The position numbers and the translations under genes were made by a program. A stretch of DNA of 64,000 bases, taken from an uncultured Bacteroides sp. (lineage in GTDB: Bacteria; Bacteroidota; Bacteroidia; Bacteroidales; Bacteroidaceae). The notes under the pieces were generated by a model, which made no database searches, was not told where the DNA came from, and saw only the letters and a list, made by a program, of their open reading frames with translations. The stretch covers positions 4,154,001-4,218,000 of the forward strand of contig NZ_OY781099.1 of the NCBI RefSeq assembly GCF_963676325.1. Reading direction: 5' to 3'. Of the stretch, positions 1 to 8,344 are shown one piece after another. Numbering within the stretch: position 1 is the first letter of the stretch; each line of letters starts with the position of its first letter.

Positions 1-789
1 TCTTTAAAAAACACCTCAAATCCTTCATGATTGTATACAAAGCATTCCCTGATTTCTTTGCGTCCATGTCCTGTTTCCTCCGTCCGGTATTTGGCATGTT
101 GAGTTTCACTATATGCTATATTTTTATCACTCTCATTTCTGTCCAACTCTTCAAACCATGCCCGTAAATCGACATACAGTTTTCTTTGGTTGTTTTTTAC
201 ATGAAGAACATAGTCTGCTTCTTTATCGATAATCTTTTTGGCTATTGCCTTTTGACATCCCATGGCATCAATCGTCACTATGCAGTTCTGTAGATCAAGA
301 GCGCTAAGGAGTTCAGGAATAGCCGTAATCTCGTTGCTTTTCCTATTTACCTTGACCTGTCCTAAGGTTACCCCATTAGCTGCTGCCCAGGCACTTACCA
401 TATGAAGTTTAAAACGAGATTCTCCTTCTGGATTGGAGCGGGTGCATTTGCTGGCACCCCGTATGGTTTTTCCATCAATGGCCACAACTCCTTCATATTT
501 TTCACAAATTTCAGACATCCAATAACGGAAAACACGTTCAAAATAATCGGGTGAAAGACTACTAAAAAAGCGATTAAAGGTATCATGTGAGGGAACATTC
601 CTGAAAGAAGAAATACGTTCAGCAAAGAAATCTTTCCTGGAGTTACCAAACTCTTCTATCTCATTCCAAGAATCAGCACCACAAAGAACTGCAGCCATGG
701 CAATATATACTATCGATTCTACTGAATGTTCCTTTTTTCTGTCAATACGAGTATCGTTGATTTGTTTACAAAGACTAATTATGCTCATT
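1..789 (-). CDS. ISAs1-family transposase, C-terminus outside the window
   Basis: The frame is open from an ATG at 787-789 to the window edge, giving 263 residues without a stop. The N-terminal 90 residues match the DUF4372-like leader of ISAs1 transposases (a helical part with SHDTFNRFF around 67-75). The catalytic DDE domain follows: VAIDGKTIRG puts the first Asp at about residue 105 and IVTIDAMGCQKAIAKK puts the second at about 174. The third acidic residue would lie past the edge. The family (DDE_Tnp_ISAS1) moves its element by cut-and-paste. No frameshift is visible, so the copy may be intact. It lies head to head with the RNase H gene. Confidence 0.9.
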
Positions 790-943
790 TTTCTACTAAT
801 TTATGTTTCTAATTTCTTTATAAAGATAATAAATATAATTAACTTAGAAAAATGTTTAAAGCTTTAATATTAATAATATAACATGCATTTATTAGGTAAT
901 ATATATAATCATTTTAAGTAATTATTATAATGCGTTTGCCCTG
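1..943 (-). mobile_element. Partial ISAs1-family insertion sequence, cut by the window edge
   Basis: A transposase reading leftward fills the first 789 bases. Upstream of it lies about 150 bases of AT-rich DNA. The outer end is placed provisionally at 943 because the outward-in strand there begins CAGGGCAAACGCATT, and ISAs1-family ends commonly start with CAGGG. The other end and the target duplication lie outside the window, so this boundary is inferred. The proposed end abuts the first unit of a palindrome array (940-1005), so the element may have inserted into that array. Confidence 0.5.
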
Positions 944-1166
944 AACATGTACATGTTTGCTTCCAAAGATGTACAAGATTGGATTCAAACATGTACATGT
1001 TTGGAAAAAGACAACCTTTTGTTTTTTCTAAATTCCGGTTAGTGATTAATTAGTTATTGCCTTAGACCAATGAACTTCCAAACCTCAATAAGCCAGAAGA
1101 AGAAAAAATCATTATCTTTGTACGGAACTTGTACCGATAAAAACAATCATTCCGAATTAAAGAGCA
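790..1166. other. Spacer between IS transposase and RNase H gene
   Basis: This 377-base stretch holds AT-rich IS flank (790-943), a three-unit palindrome array (940-1005) and the upstream region of the RNase H gene. A Bacteroides-type -7 box, TATCTTTG, lies at 1113-1120, but no TTTG is found at the -33 spacing. Two GTAC tetramers just after it (1120-1123 and 1131-1134) sit 11 bp apart. A short open frame at 1070-1363 runs into the RNase H gene in another frame and has no family features, so it is not called. Confidence 0.6.
940..1005. repeat. Array of three palindromes at 22-bp pitch
   Basis: Three palindromes are centred on GTAC at 949-952, 971-974 and 993-996, so the pitch is exactly 22 and 22 bp. 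Unit 1 is AACATGTACATGTT within 944-957. Unit 2 is imperfect, with CCAA at 963-966 matched by TTGG at 979-982. Unit 3 is the perfect 18-bp palindrome CAAACATGTACATGTTTG at 986-1003. The array lies upstream of the RNase H gene. Its left side abuts the presumed IS end; a fourth unit at the same pitch would fall inside the IS and is absent. Function unknown. Confidence 0.85.
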
Positions 1167-1784
1167 ATGGCAAAACAGAAATATTATGTGGTTTGGGAAG
1201 GCGTAACTCCGGGAATCTATACTTCCTGGACCGAATGCCAGCTTCAGATAAAAGGATTTGTAGGTGCAAAATACAAATCTTTCAACTCCAAAGAAGAGGC
1301 CGATCAGGCTATTTCTTCCTCACCTTATGCTTATATGGGGAAGAAAACCAAATCAACTACTAAAAGAGCTCTCCCTGCATGTGTTATTGAAGAAGGCCTG
1401 GCTGTAGATGCTGCCTGTAGTGGTAACCCGGGTGCCATGGAATATAGGGGTGTTTATTTAAAAACAAGAGAAGAGATTTTCCATTTCGGCCCCATGAAGG
1501 GAACTAATAATATCGGTGAGTTTCTGGCTTTGGCTCACGGGTTGGCTTTGCTTAGTAAAAAAAATCTCACTATGCCTATCTATAGTGATAGTGCAAATGC
1601 TATAAGTTGGATTAAACAAAAGAAATGCAAAACCAAACTCCCCCGAACTGCTGAGACAGAAGAGCTGTTTCAGATTATAGAACGTGCAGAAAACTGGCTA
1701 AAGAATAATAAATTTCCTAACCGCATTATTAAATGGGAAACCAAAGAGTGGGGAGAGATTCCTGCCGATTTTGGCAGGAAGTAA
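1167..1784 (+). CDS. rnhA: Ribonuclease H with viroplasmin-type RNA:DNA-binding N-domain
   Basis: 205 residues. Residues 1-52 form the RNase H1 N-terminal (caulimovirus viroplasmin) hybrid-binding domain, seen as YYVVWEGVTPGIYTSW and the KSFNSKEEA turn. The catalytic RNase H domain covers about 76-205. It carries the expected acidic set: D81 in AVDAACSGNPG, E118 in NNIGEF, D141 in YSDSANA and D201 in PADFGRK. The enzyme cuts the RNA strand of RNA:DNA hybrids, for example R-loops and primers. The ATG at 1167 gives a full N-domain, so the start is well placed. The convergent neighbour begins only 19 bases beyond the stop. Confidence 0.93.
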   Translation: MAKQKYYVVWEGVTPGIYTSWTECQLQIKGFVGAKYKSFNSKEEADQAISSSPYAYMGKKTKSTTKRALPACVIEEGLAVDAACSGNPGAMEYRGVYLKTREEIFHFGPMKGTNNIGEFLALAHGLALLSKKNLTMPIYSDSANAISWIKQKKCKTKLPRTAETEELFQIIERAENWLKNNKFPNRIIKWETKEWGEIPADFGRK

Positions 1785-1803
1785 CTATAGATCTCACAAA
1801 AGC

Positions 1804-2853
1804 TTATCTCAAAAACTTTTCAAGCATTTTATCCAATCCACTCCAAACCTGATCTACCGTAATTAAGTTGAACCGCTGGAGATAGTCCATTTTACTTTGT
1901 TCTTCCTGCGAGTGATTATCGTCCGGACTGATGCCAGCATAACGTTCTCCATCACCAGGCAACCAAACAGATTTTAGAATATTTGGAGGATAAATGGCAT
2001 AAGAAGGGATTTCCAATGCCTGAGCTATATGTCTTGGGCCACCCTCATTGCCAAAGAAAAAGTCACAGTTAACAATCAAGGCACACAAATCTCTTAAAGA
2101 ATCGGCTTTAATATTCGTAAATACATTCTTATCATTGTTCATCTCACGATGAATGTTCACGGCAAATTCTTCTTCATTACCTGCAAAGTTAAAGATAATC
2201 TGTGTATCATATTTATCTATCATTCTGCGAAGCACCTCTTTCATCCTCTCTTTATCCCAAACTTTGTAAGCTAACCTTGCTGTTACAGTAGCCAGAACCA
2301 CAGGCCTATTAAAATCTATTCCTTGCTTCTGCATGTAAGCCTTATAATCAGACTTTTCCTGGTTCGAAACATACAATTTAAAATCAGAACAATAATGAAT
2401 ATCAGCTTCCTTCTCTAAAGGTTTTAATAACTTTAGATTATGCTGCACCATATCAACAGTATTGTCTCTATGATTATCAATGCGGTAGTTATGGAGAAAG
2501 GCATTATAGTCCTTTTTTGAACCAATTCTGTAAGGAGTGGATAAAGAAAATAAAGAAAAGAATAGAGTTTTAATTGTACTCCGAGTATCAATAATCACAT
2601 CGTACTTGCCTGTTCTAATTACTTTCCATACTTTGGAAATGTATTTAAATAAATCATGATTTTCTTGATCATCAAAGGTTATCACACGATCAATATCAGG
2701 ATGATTTTCGTATAATGAGGCAATATTTGCATTTAATACATAATCAACTTCCGCATTAGGGAAAGTCCGTTTCAAACTGGTACATATTGCTGTTGACAAA
2801 ACAGAGTCTCCCACCCTTCTAAAACGTATAACTAAAATCTTATTTATTTTCAT
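1804..2853 (-). CDS. GT9-family glycosyltransferase (heptosyltransferase-like)
   Basis: 349 residues. The N-terminus KILVIRFRRVGDSVLSTA is the start of the GT9 (WaaF/WaaC/WaaQ) N-domain. The C-terminal half has GNEGGPRHIAQAL, matching the nucleotide-sugar-binding loop of GT9 enzymes. These cytosolic GT-B enzymes add heptose or a related sugar to the lipid A-core or another surface glycan. Donor and acceptor cannot be read from sequence. A second, divergent GT9 gene lies at 13268. A TATCTTTG -7 box is present upstream at 2886-2893 (minus strand), about 33 bases before the ATG, which suggests its own promoter. Confidence 0.88.
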   Translation of the reverse strand: MKINKILVIRFRRVGDSVLSTAICTSLKRTFPNAEVDYVLNANIASLYENHPDIDRVITFDDQENHDLFKYISKVWKVIRTGKYDVIIDTRSTIKTLFFSLFSLSTPYRIGSKKDYNAFLHNYRIDNHRDNTVDMVQHNLKLLKPLEKEADIHYCSDFKLYVSNQEKSDYKAYMQKQGIDFNRPVVLATVTARLAYKVWDKERMKEVLRRMIDKYDTQIIFNFAGNEEEFAVNIHREMNNDKNVFTNIKADSLRDLCALIVNCDFFFGNEGGPRHIAQALEIPSYAIYPPNILKSVWLPGDGERYAGISPDDNHSQEEQSKMDYLQRFNLITVDQVWSGLDKMLEKFLR

Positions 2854-2961
2854 AAAAATTAAAACTTTCTTTGCACAGTAATGCCCAAAGATATGTATAT
2901 TTATTTGATATCAGACGAGAAAGCTGTTCCTAATAGGACAAATTAATGCAATTAATGCTCT

Positions 2962-3378
2962 TCATTTTTTAGGTTCTTGATTATTTTTATTTTTCCGTGT
3001 AAATACAAATCGAAGCAAACAATAATTTGTAGGCACGGCAACTGACAACACAAAAAACGGAGCCAATATTTTAGATACACCCAGGAACAGGAAAACATTC
3101 AATAAGAACATGTGCATTAAATAATTTATCAAATGGCTAAAACTAAAGCCAACAGCCTTTAATGCAGAAGGAGCAGAACGAAAAGTTAGAAAACAAGTCA
3201 TAAAGAAATTGCAAAAGAAACTCACAATATATCCTATTGTATAAGCAATATTTACATTTAAGTGCTTCTGCAAGAAATAATAAATTGTATAATGTATAGC
3301 AGTTGCAATACATCCAACTATTGCAAACCTCAATATCTGATGCAAATTTGCTTTATTTCTGGTATATATTTTCATCAT
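2962..3378 (-). CDS. GtrA-family membrane protein (putative lipid-linked sugar flippase)
   Basis: About 138 residues with four predicted membrane helices. The GtrA signature is clear: LRFAIVGCIATAIHY at the start and NFFMTCFLTFR between helices 2 and 3. Family members are thought to move undecaprenyl-phosphate-linked sugars across the inner membrane. Three starts are possible (3399, 3378, 3375). The downstream ones reduce overlap with the preceding gene, which ends at 3353, and give the usual family length. The gene is last in a leftward set of deacetylase, GtrB-type GT2, GT87 and GtrA, which supports a role in exporting the sugar made by that set. Confidence 0.82.
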   Translation of the reverse strand: MMKIYTRNKANLHQILRFAIVGCIATAIHYTIYYFLQKHLNVNIAYTIGYIVSFFCNFFMTCFLTFRSAPSALKAVGFSFSHLINYLMHMFLLNVFLFLGVSKILAPFFVLSVAVPTNYCLLRFVFTRKNKNNQEPKK

Positions 3379-4522
3379 AATTTTTACAACACATTTCATA
3401 AGAAAGTTTCAGCCATATAATAAAACAAGGTAATGCTTTTAATGAATTTTGACGAATCAGACTTTTCAATGCAGCAGGGAAAAGATCTGTTGGAGACAAA
3501 CTAGTTAAAACAAAAGCGAAGATCATAAGTGCAACGTCCGTTTTTGAGCGCTCCCATGGAGAAGTGGTATACCATATACATACTCCCGTCAAAGCAATAA
3601 TATAAGAGCTAGATTCACTACCTGTACTAAAAAGCACAGAAAACATTAAAGTGGAAGCCAGTATAGCATAACGAAAAGCTTCATGCTTATATTGTTTCAG
3701 CCTCAAATATGGAAAACTAAAAATTAAAACTCCAGCTAATAATATCCAAATGTCTGAATAAGAAATGCAGCCTGAAATTTTACGAATCATGCCAAGCACG
3801 GAAATATTCTGATATTCGGCAAGCATATTTATCCCATTTTTTTGAGTCAGGCTTATCCACCATTCCTTGTATTGTGAAGCAATATATTCAGGGCTACTTA
3901 TCAACATAGGTGCAACATACATAATAAGAGCCCAACCAATTGCCGATAAGATTAATGTCTTTTTATGTTTTGAAAAAAAGAAAAAGGCAAATCCCACTAT
4001 GCCATACAACTTTACAAAAGTTCCCAACATAATAAAGAAAGTAGCCCAAATATCTTTTTCCTTTTTAATACAATAAAATGTTGCAATGATAATTGCAGCG
4101 ATAGCAATATTAAATTGCTGCATAAATAAAGCAGTAAGCAATTCGTTCGCACAAAACCAATAGATAAAAATATGTTGTTTTTGAGACAGGGGTAATTTAC
4201 GTATGGCATAATACAATGAAACAGACAATAACATAACCCAGAGAGTCATTCCTATTTTATTTGGTAAAATAGAAAATGGAGCAATAATCAAACTAAAAAA
4301 CGGGCCATAATGATTTGTATCAAAATATTGCGGATAAGTGGCATATAAGGATGTTTTCTCGATTGTGTGCCAAAAAACATACTTGAATATCAAATAATTA
4401 TTACCTTTATTTTTAAACAATCCCGATATTAGAGATAATAATATCCACAACCCAAATAATGTACGGTAATCTTTAAAAAAGTTCTTATTAATAAACGCGT
4501 TCAGCTTGCTAAATATTCTCAT
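3353..4522 (-). CDS. GT87 (DUF2029)-type polytopic glycosyltransferase
   Basis: 389 residues, nearly all hydrophobic, with about ten membrane helices. The family features are an early periplasmic loop with conserved acidic and aromatic residues (FDTNHYGPFFSLI near 67-79), then AIRKLPL and QQFNIAIAA. GT87 proteins are GT-C fold enzymes that use polyprenyl-phosphate sugars in the periplasm. It is clearly a paralogue of the protein at 7070-8257: FWHT, FFIMLGTF.K.YGIVG.AF and STGSESSSYIIA are shared in order. The gene is 5 bases downstream of the GtrB-type gene and overlaps the GtrA gene, so the module is probably co-transcribed. Target unknown. Confidence 0.8.
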   Translation of the reverse strand: MRIFSKLNAFINKNFFKDYRTLFGLWILLSLISGLFKNKGNNYLIFKYVFWHTIEKTSLYATYPQYFDTNHYGPFFSLIIAPFSILPNKIGMTLWVMLLSVSLYYAIRKLPLSQKQHIFIYWFCANELLTALFMQQFNIAIAAIIIATFYCIKKEKDIWATFFIMLGTFVKLYGIVGFAFFFFSKHKKTLILSAIGWALIMYVAPMLISSPEYIASQYKEWWISLTQKNGINMLAEYQNISVLGMIRKISGCISYSDIWILLAGVLIFSFPYLRLKQYKHEAFRYAILASTLMFSVLFSTGSESSSYIIALTGVCIWYTTSPWERSKTDVALMIFAFVLTSLSPTDLFPAALKSLIRQNSLKALPCFIIWLKLSYEMCCKNYDENIYQK

Positions 4523-4527
4523 TAGTA

Positions 4528-5511
4528 TTACTTTACTTTACTTTTTGCTTCGGATAAACTATCTTTTAATTCTTTATCTAAAATTTTATCAACATTATAG
4601 AGAGGACGATGCTTAACTTCAATGTACATTTTGCCAATATATTCTCCTACAACTCCTATAGAGAGCATTATAACACTTCCAATAAACCATACTGACAACA
4701 TCAACGAAGTCCACCCGGGAACTATATGATGCGTAAAGAAAGAGACAAGTACATAAACAAAAATAAGCATTGTGACCAGCAGAAACAAAAGTCCCATAGC
4801 AAATATCAAATGCATAGGTCTTATAGAGAAAGATGTTATTCCGTCAATCGCCAATTTCAGCATCTTTCTCAATGTATACTTAGATTTACCTGCTGTTCGC
4901 TCACTGATTACATCATCTACTGTTGCCGACTTATAGCCCATAAGCGGGATAATCCCCCTCAAGTATAAATTTTTTTCCTGGTACAGAGACAATTGTTCCA
5001 GAGCTCTGCGACTCATTAACCTAAAATCGGCATGATTGTATATCGCTTTAACACCTAGTTTATCTTGTATTTTGTAATAACTAACAGCCATACTTCGTTT
5101 TAGAAACGGATCTGCTTCACGAGAAACTTTTACGCCATAGACAACATCATATCCTTCCTTAAAGCGATCAACCATCTCTTCCATAGCATTTAAATCATCC
5201 TGTAAATCGGAGTCGATCGTGATAACCGCATCGCAAGTGTCTTTCACTGTCATCATTCCGGCCATTATAGCATTCTGATGACCAACATTACAGACCAAAT
5301 TAACGCCCCAAACGTAGGGGTTATTTTCATACAGTTCATTAATAATATTCCATGTGCTGTCTTTGCTTCCATCATTTACATAAAGTATAAAACTATCTGA
5401 AGATATTTTTCCTTTATGAATGAGAGATTCAAAAAAAACTGTAAGGCGTTCTGCTGAATCTTTCAGAACGTCTTGTTCATTATAACAGGGAGAAACAATT
5501 GCTAATCTCAT
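4528..5511 (-). CDS. GT2 glycosyltransferase of the GtrB / DPM1 type
   Basis: 327 residues. The N-terminal GT-A domain begins MRLAIVSPCYNEQDVL, has VNDGSKDST near 46-54, and the metal/donor motif ITIDSDLQDD with D100 and D102. Two membrane helices follow at about 231-255 and 265-300, the standard build of GtrB, ArnC and DPM1-like enzymes. Such enzymes move a sugar from a nucleotide donor to undecaprenyl phosphate on the cytosolic face. The next gene upstream is a NodB deacetylase and the next downstream a GT87 enzyme, an order that recalls ArnC-ArnD-ArnT and similar lipid A modification systems. Confidence 0.9.
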   Translation of the reverse strand: MRLAIVSPCYNEQDVLKDSAERLTVFFESLIHKGKISSDSFILYVNDGSKDSTWNIINELYENNPYVWGVNLVCNVGHQNAIMAGMMTVKDTCDAVITIDSDLQDDLNAMEEMVDRFKEGYDVVYGVKVSREADPFLKRSMAVSYYKIQDKLGVKAIYNHADFRLMSRRALEQLSLYQEKNLYLRGIIPLMGYKSATVDDVISERTAGKSKYTLRKMLKLAIDGITSFSIRPMHLIFAMGLLFLLVTMLIFVYVLVSFFTHHIVPGWTSLMLSVWFIGSVIMLSIGVVGEYIGKMYIEVKHRPLYNVDKILDKELKDSLSEAKSKVK

Positions 5512-5532
5512 TTACAAACAATATTGTAATAA

Positions 5533-6315
5533 TTATTTTTTACTAATAGTCTTCTCGGTGAATTCTGTGAAGGTCATAAAAGAATTCTTATTTTTAAACT
5601 TTTGGATAAAGTCATCCAAACGTTTTACCATACCAGATCCCGAATTGTTCCTGATAATGTACGGCATCTTCCATTCTGGATGTTCATTCAATGCATAAAA
5701 TTCCCATGGGTGAAAATAAATCACCAAATATCCATCATGCTTTAAGGTATGCGCACAGAGTTTACGATATAGGGCCGCAGGTAAATTATGATAAGAAAGC
5801 CAGAATAAGGGAAATCGGAATATGGGAGTAACGGATGAGGGTATTTGCAATACCCCGCTTTTCATAAAGTGAGTACGTTTTGAGAAAAGATGCATATATC
5901 TCCCTGGGATAAACGTTGGATTTAATGAAGAATTATACTCATAACCCGCTTTCTGAACATCCTCTTCATCAATGGGCATCATGCGAGCTTGCCTATAGCC
6001 ACGTATTTTAACACCACAAATTTCCTCTAATTTATCTTTTGATTTTTTTAAATCTCCGGGTTCAAAAGTCCAGTGATTATATCCATGAGACGCAATTTCA
6101 TGGCCTTCGTTTTTAATTCGCTCCATTATTTCTGGGGCATGCATTGCAAAATTCGCAGTACAAAAAAAAGTAGCTTTAACTTGATTGCGCTTCAAACAAT
6201 CTAAAATTTTATTAGTCCCTTCTATCGAAACTTTTATTTGCGACTCCATACAGAAGTCAACATTATGTTCCAATGGAACATCAAACTCCTCAATATCAAA
6301 ACTCAACAATATCAT
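5533..6315 (-). CDS. NodB-type polysaccharide deacetylase, ArnD/NaxD-like in context
   Basis: 260 residues, no signal peptide, so probably cytosolic or at the inner membrane face. NodB motif 1 appears as LLSFDIEEFD (D7 region) and motif 2 as EIASHGYNHW, giving the metal ligands H77 and H81. Later motifs include GYRQARMMP and LVIYFHPWEF. The lack of a secretion signal and the position before a GtrB-type GT2 suggest it acts on a lipid-linked N-acetyl (or formyl) amino sugar rather than on secreted polysaccharide. That substrate is inferred from gene order only. It is the first gene of the leftward module, facing a 750-base AT-rich spacer. Confidence 0.85.
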   Translation of the reverse strand: MILLSFDIEEFDVPLEHNVDFCMESQIKVSIEGTNKILDCLKRNQVKATFFCTANFAMHAPEIMERIKNEGHEIASHGYNHWTFEPGDLKKSKDKLEEICGVKIRGYRQARMMPIDEEDVQKAGYEYNSSLNPTFIPGRYMHLFSKRTHFMKSGVLQIPSSVTPIFRFPLFWLSYHNLPAALYRKLCAHTLKHDGYLVIYFHPWEFYALNEHPEWKMPYIIRNNSGSGMVKRLDDFIQKFKNKNSFMTFTEFTEKTISKK

Positions 6316-7069
6316 AATGAAAGGTTTAATTAGTTTAATTATAGTTCTTATAATGGATGAGACAACTCTTTAAGAAAATTGTCATTCTAATCCAAAACAA
6401 TTCTTTTCTTCTACTATGCTATAGAACAAAGAATATTTTTAATAGGGTTTTCTTATATAAAAAGAAGAACCAGAGAAATAATCTTTTTTATTTCAAAGAC
6501 CGATATAATTATGAAAAGGTATTCAAAATATTCTTATCCTAACAATGACTTACTATTTATTACCAAAACAAAATGCAAATATAGATATAATATTCATAAA
6601 AATGGTACTCTTATATTTATTAATAAAAGTAAAACTTTTTATACCAAGAAAGCGAATATAATATGCTTAACATATTTTAAACACGCATCATCTTTAATTA
6701 GAATATCATAACACTATATTATATAGCAAAAAGAAGAATTAATTTCACATAATATAAATTATAATTATATTTAATTCATTAATTATCAAAACATAAAACT
6801 ATAGCTATAAAATAACACAAGATAAATATGCCTTAATCTATTTAATATCAACCAGCAAGCTAACTTATTCAGAATATATTAAATAAGTTAAAATTAAATT
6901 TATATTTTTTGAATTAAAATTTTCTAATTATAAAATACAACAAATTATAGTTAACTTTACCGCAATTATAAAAAGAACTAAACTCAACTATAGTCATCGC
7001 TTCACATAACTGCTAGATTATGTAGAGATGATTGTATTTTTTATTAAGACTAATATCATCAGATTTGCT
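6316..7069. other. Long AT-rich divergent spacer without a supported gene
   Basis: About 750 bases between two divergently read glycan genes. Base composition is strongly AT, with many poly-A/T tracts and frequent stops. Two short open frames (6357-6542 and 6511-6711) are rich in Lys, Asn, Tyr and Phe, as random translation of AT-rich DNA would be, and show no family motif. The stretch must hold the promoters for both flanking genes. A TAACTTTA sequence near 6953-6960 resembles a -7 box for the rightward gene. I see no tRNA, repeat array or strong terminator in it. Confidence 0.6.
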
Positions 7070-8257
7070 ATGAATAATAAAAAAGGGACTTTACTAAACA
7101 TTTATTTGCATAAAGATTCTCATCTTATTTTCTCAATATGGACAATCGCCTCAATCACATGCATTCTTTTGAGGTATTTCAGAGATAGATATAATAATTA
7201 TCGAATCTTTAAAAATGTCTTTTGGCACACTTTTCATCAACTACCACTCTATGCCCATTATCCTAAAGAATATTCTGATATTAATCATTATGGCGTATTC
7301 TTTAGTACAGTAATTTTTCCATTCTCCGTTCTTCCAGATTTCATAGGTTTGGCATTATGGGGGGCGGCTAATGCCTGTTTATTGTTCTACGCCATTCGGA
7401 AATTACCCCTGAACAGGAATCAGCATTTATTCATTTTCTTATTCTGTATCTATGAACTTTGCACTTCGGTTACTGCACAACAATTTAATATTGGAATAGC
7501 TGCTATCATTGTTTTATCTTATTATCTTATAGAACAGAAAAAAGACTTTTGGGCTGCCTTTTTTATTATGTTAGGCACTTTTACCAAAATATATGGAATC
7601 GTAGGGCTCGCCTTTCTGCCATTCTCCAAAAACAAGAAAAGCTTCCTGCTCTCTTGCCTGTTTTGGAGCGTATTTATGTTTCTTTTCCCCATGATTTTCA
7701 CTTCACCATCCTATATATTTGGGCAATATCATTCCTGGTTTGTAGAGCTTATATATAAAAACAATCATAATCTTTTTGCTTATTACCAGAATATCTCTCT
7801 ATTAGGATTTGTAAGAAAAGTAAGTGGAAGCAACTATTCAGATTTATGGCTAATTATTCCTGGAATTATTCTTTTTTGTCTGCCATATTTAAGAATAAAG
7901 CAATATCGTTCTCAAAGTTTCCGAATGATGTTACTGGCCTCCGTATTGCTCTTTGTTGTACTATTCAGTACTGGAAGCGAGTCTAGTTCCTACATTATCG
8001 CCATAGTAGGAGTTGCCATCTGGTATATCAAAACTCCTTCAGAAACCAAAACATTAAACATGACTCTTCTGATCTTTGCTTTTTTTATTACCGAGATATC
8101 ATGCACTGATTTGTTCCCAAAAGAAATACGAAATACCTTTATTATTACTTTTTCGCTTAAGGCATTGCCTTGTATGCTTATTTGGTTTAAAATTTGTTAT
8201 GAATTATACTTCCTTGACTTTTGTCAAAAAGAAGGTATTCCAAATAATCTAAAATGA
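7070..8257 (+). CDS. GT87 (DUF2029)-type polytopic glycosyltransferase, second copy
   Basis: 395 residues from the ATG at 7070. An in-frame ATG at 7028 would add 14 residues, but alignment with the paralogue at 3353-4522 puts the FWHT motif at the same distance from the start only when 7070 is used. About ten membrane helices are evident. Shared landmarks include DINHYGVFFSTVIFPFSVLP, AIRKLPLN and STGSESSSYIIA. The family transfers sugar from a polyprenyl-phosphate donor in the periplasm. Unlike its paralogue it has no adjacent GtrA or GtrB gene; a GT4 gene follows after 87 bases. The pair looks like a duplication with later divergence. Confidence 0.8.
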   Translation: MNNKKGTLLNIYLHKDSHLIFSIWTIASITCILLRYFRDRYNNYRIFKNVFWHTFHQLPLYAHYPKEYSDINHYGVFFSTVIFPFSVLPDFIGLALWGAANACLLFYAIRKLPLNRNQHLFIFLFCIYELCTSVTAQQFNIGIAAIIVLSYYLIEQKKDFWAAFFIMLGTFTKIYGIVGLAFLPFSKNKKSFLLSCLFWSVFMFLFPMIFTSPSYIFGQYHSWFVELIYKNNHNLFAYYQNISLLGFVRKVSGSNYSDLWLIIPGIILFCLPYLRIKQYRSQSFRMMLLASVLLFVVLFSTGSESSSYIIAIVGVAIWYIKTPSETKTLNMTLLIFAFFITEISCTDLFPKEIRNTFIITFSLKALPCMLIWFKICYELYFLDFCQKEGIPNNLK

Positions 8258-8344
8258 ATAATAGACAAATAGATTATTTGTGAAATACAATATTTATGTT
8301 GTATCTTGCGCCCTCTTTTTATCCATCAATTAATAGCTGTCAAT

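Noticed and set aside
395..649. Small protein within the IS
   Set aside because: It is an alternative frame of the transposase, which is open through the whole stretch with DDE motifs.
1070..1363. Separate gene overlapping the RNase H start
   Set aside because: It is a different frame of the RNase H N-domain; the RNase H frame has all catalytic residues and the hybrid-binding domain.
6357..6711. Two small proteins in the AT-rich spacer
   Set aside because: Composition is that of translated AT-rich DNA (Lys, Asn, Phe, Tyr, Ile), there are no family motifs and the two frames overlap each other.
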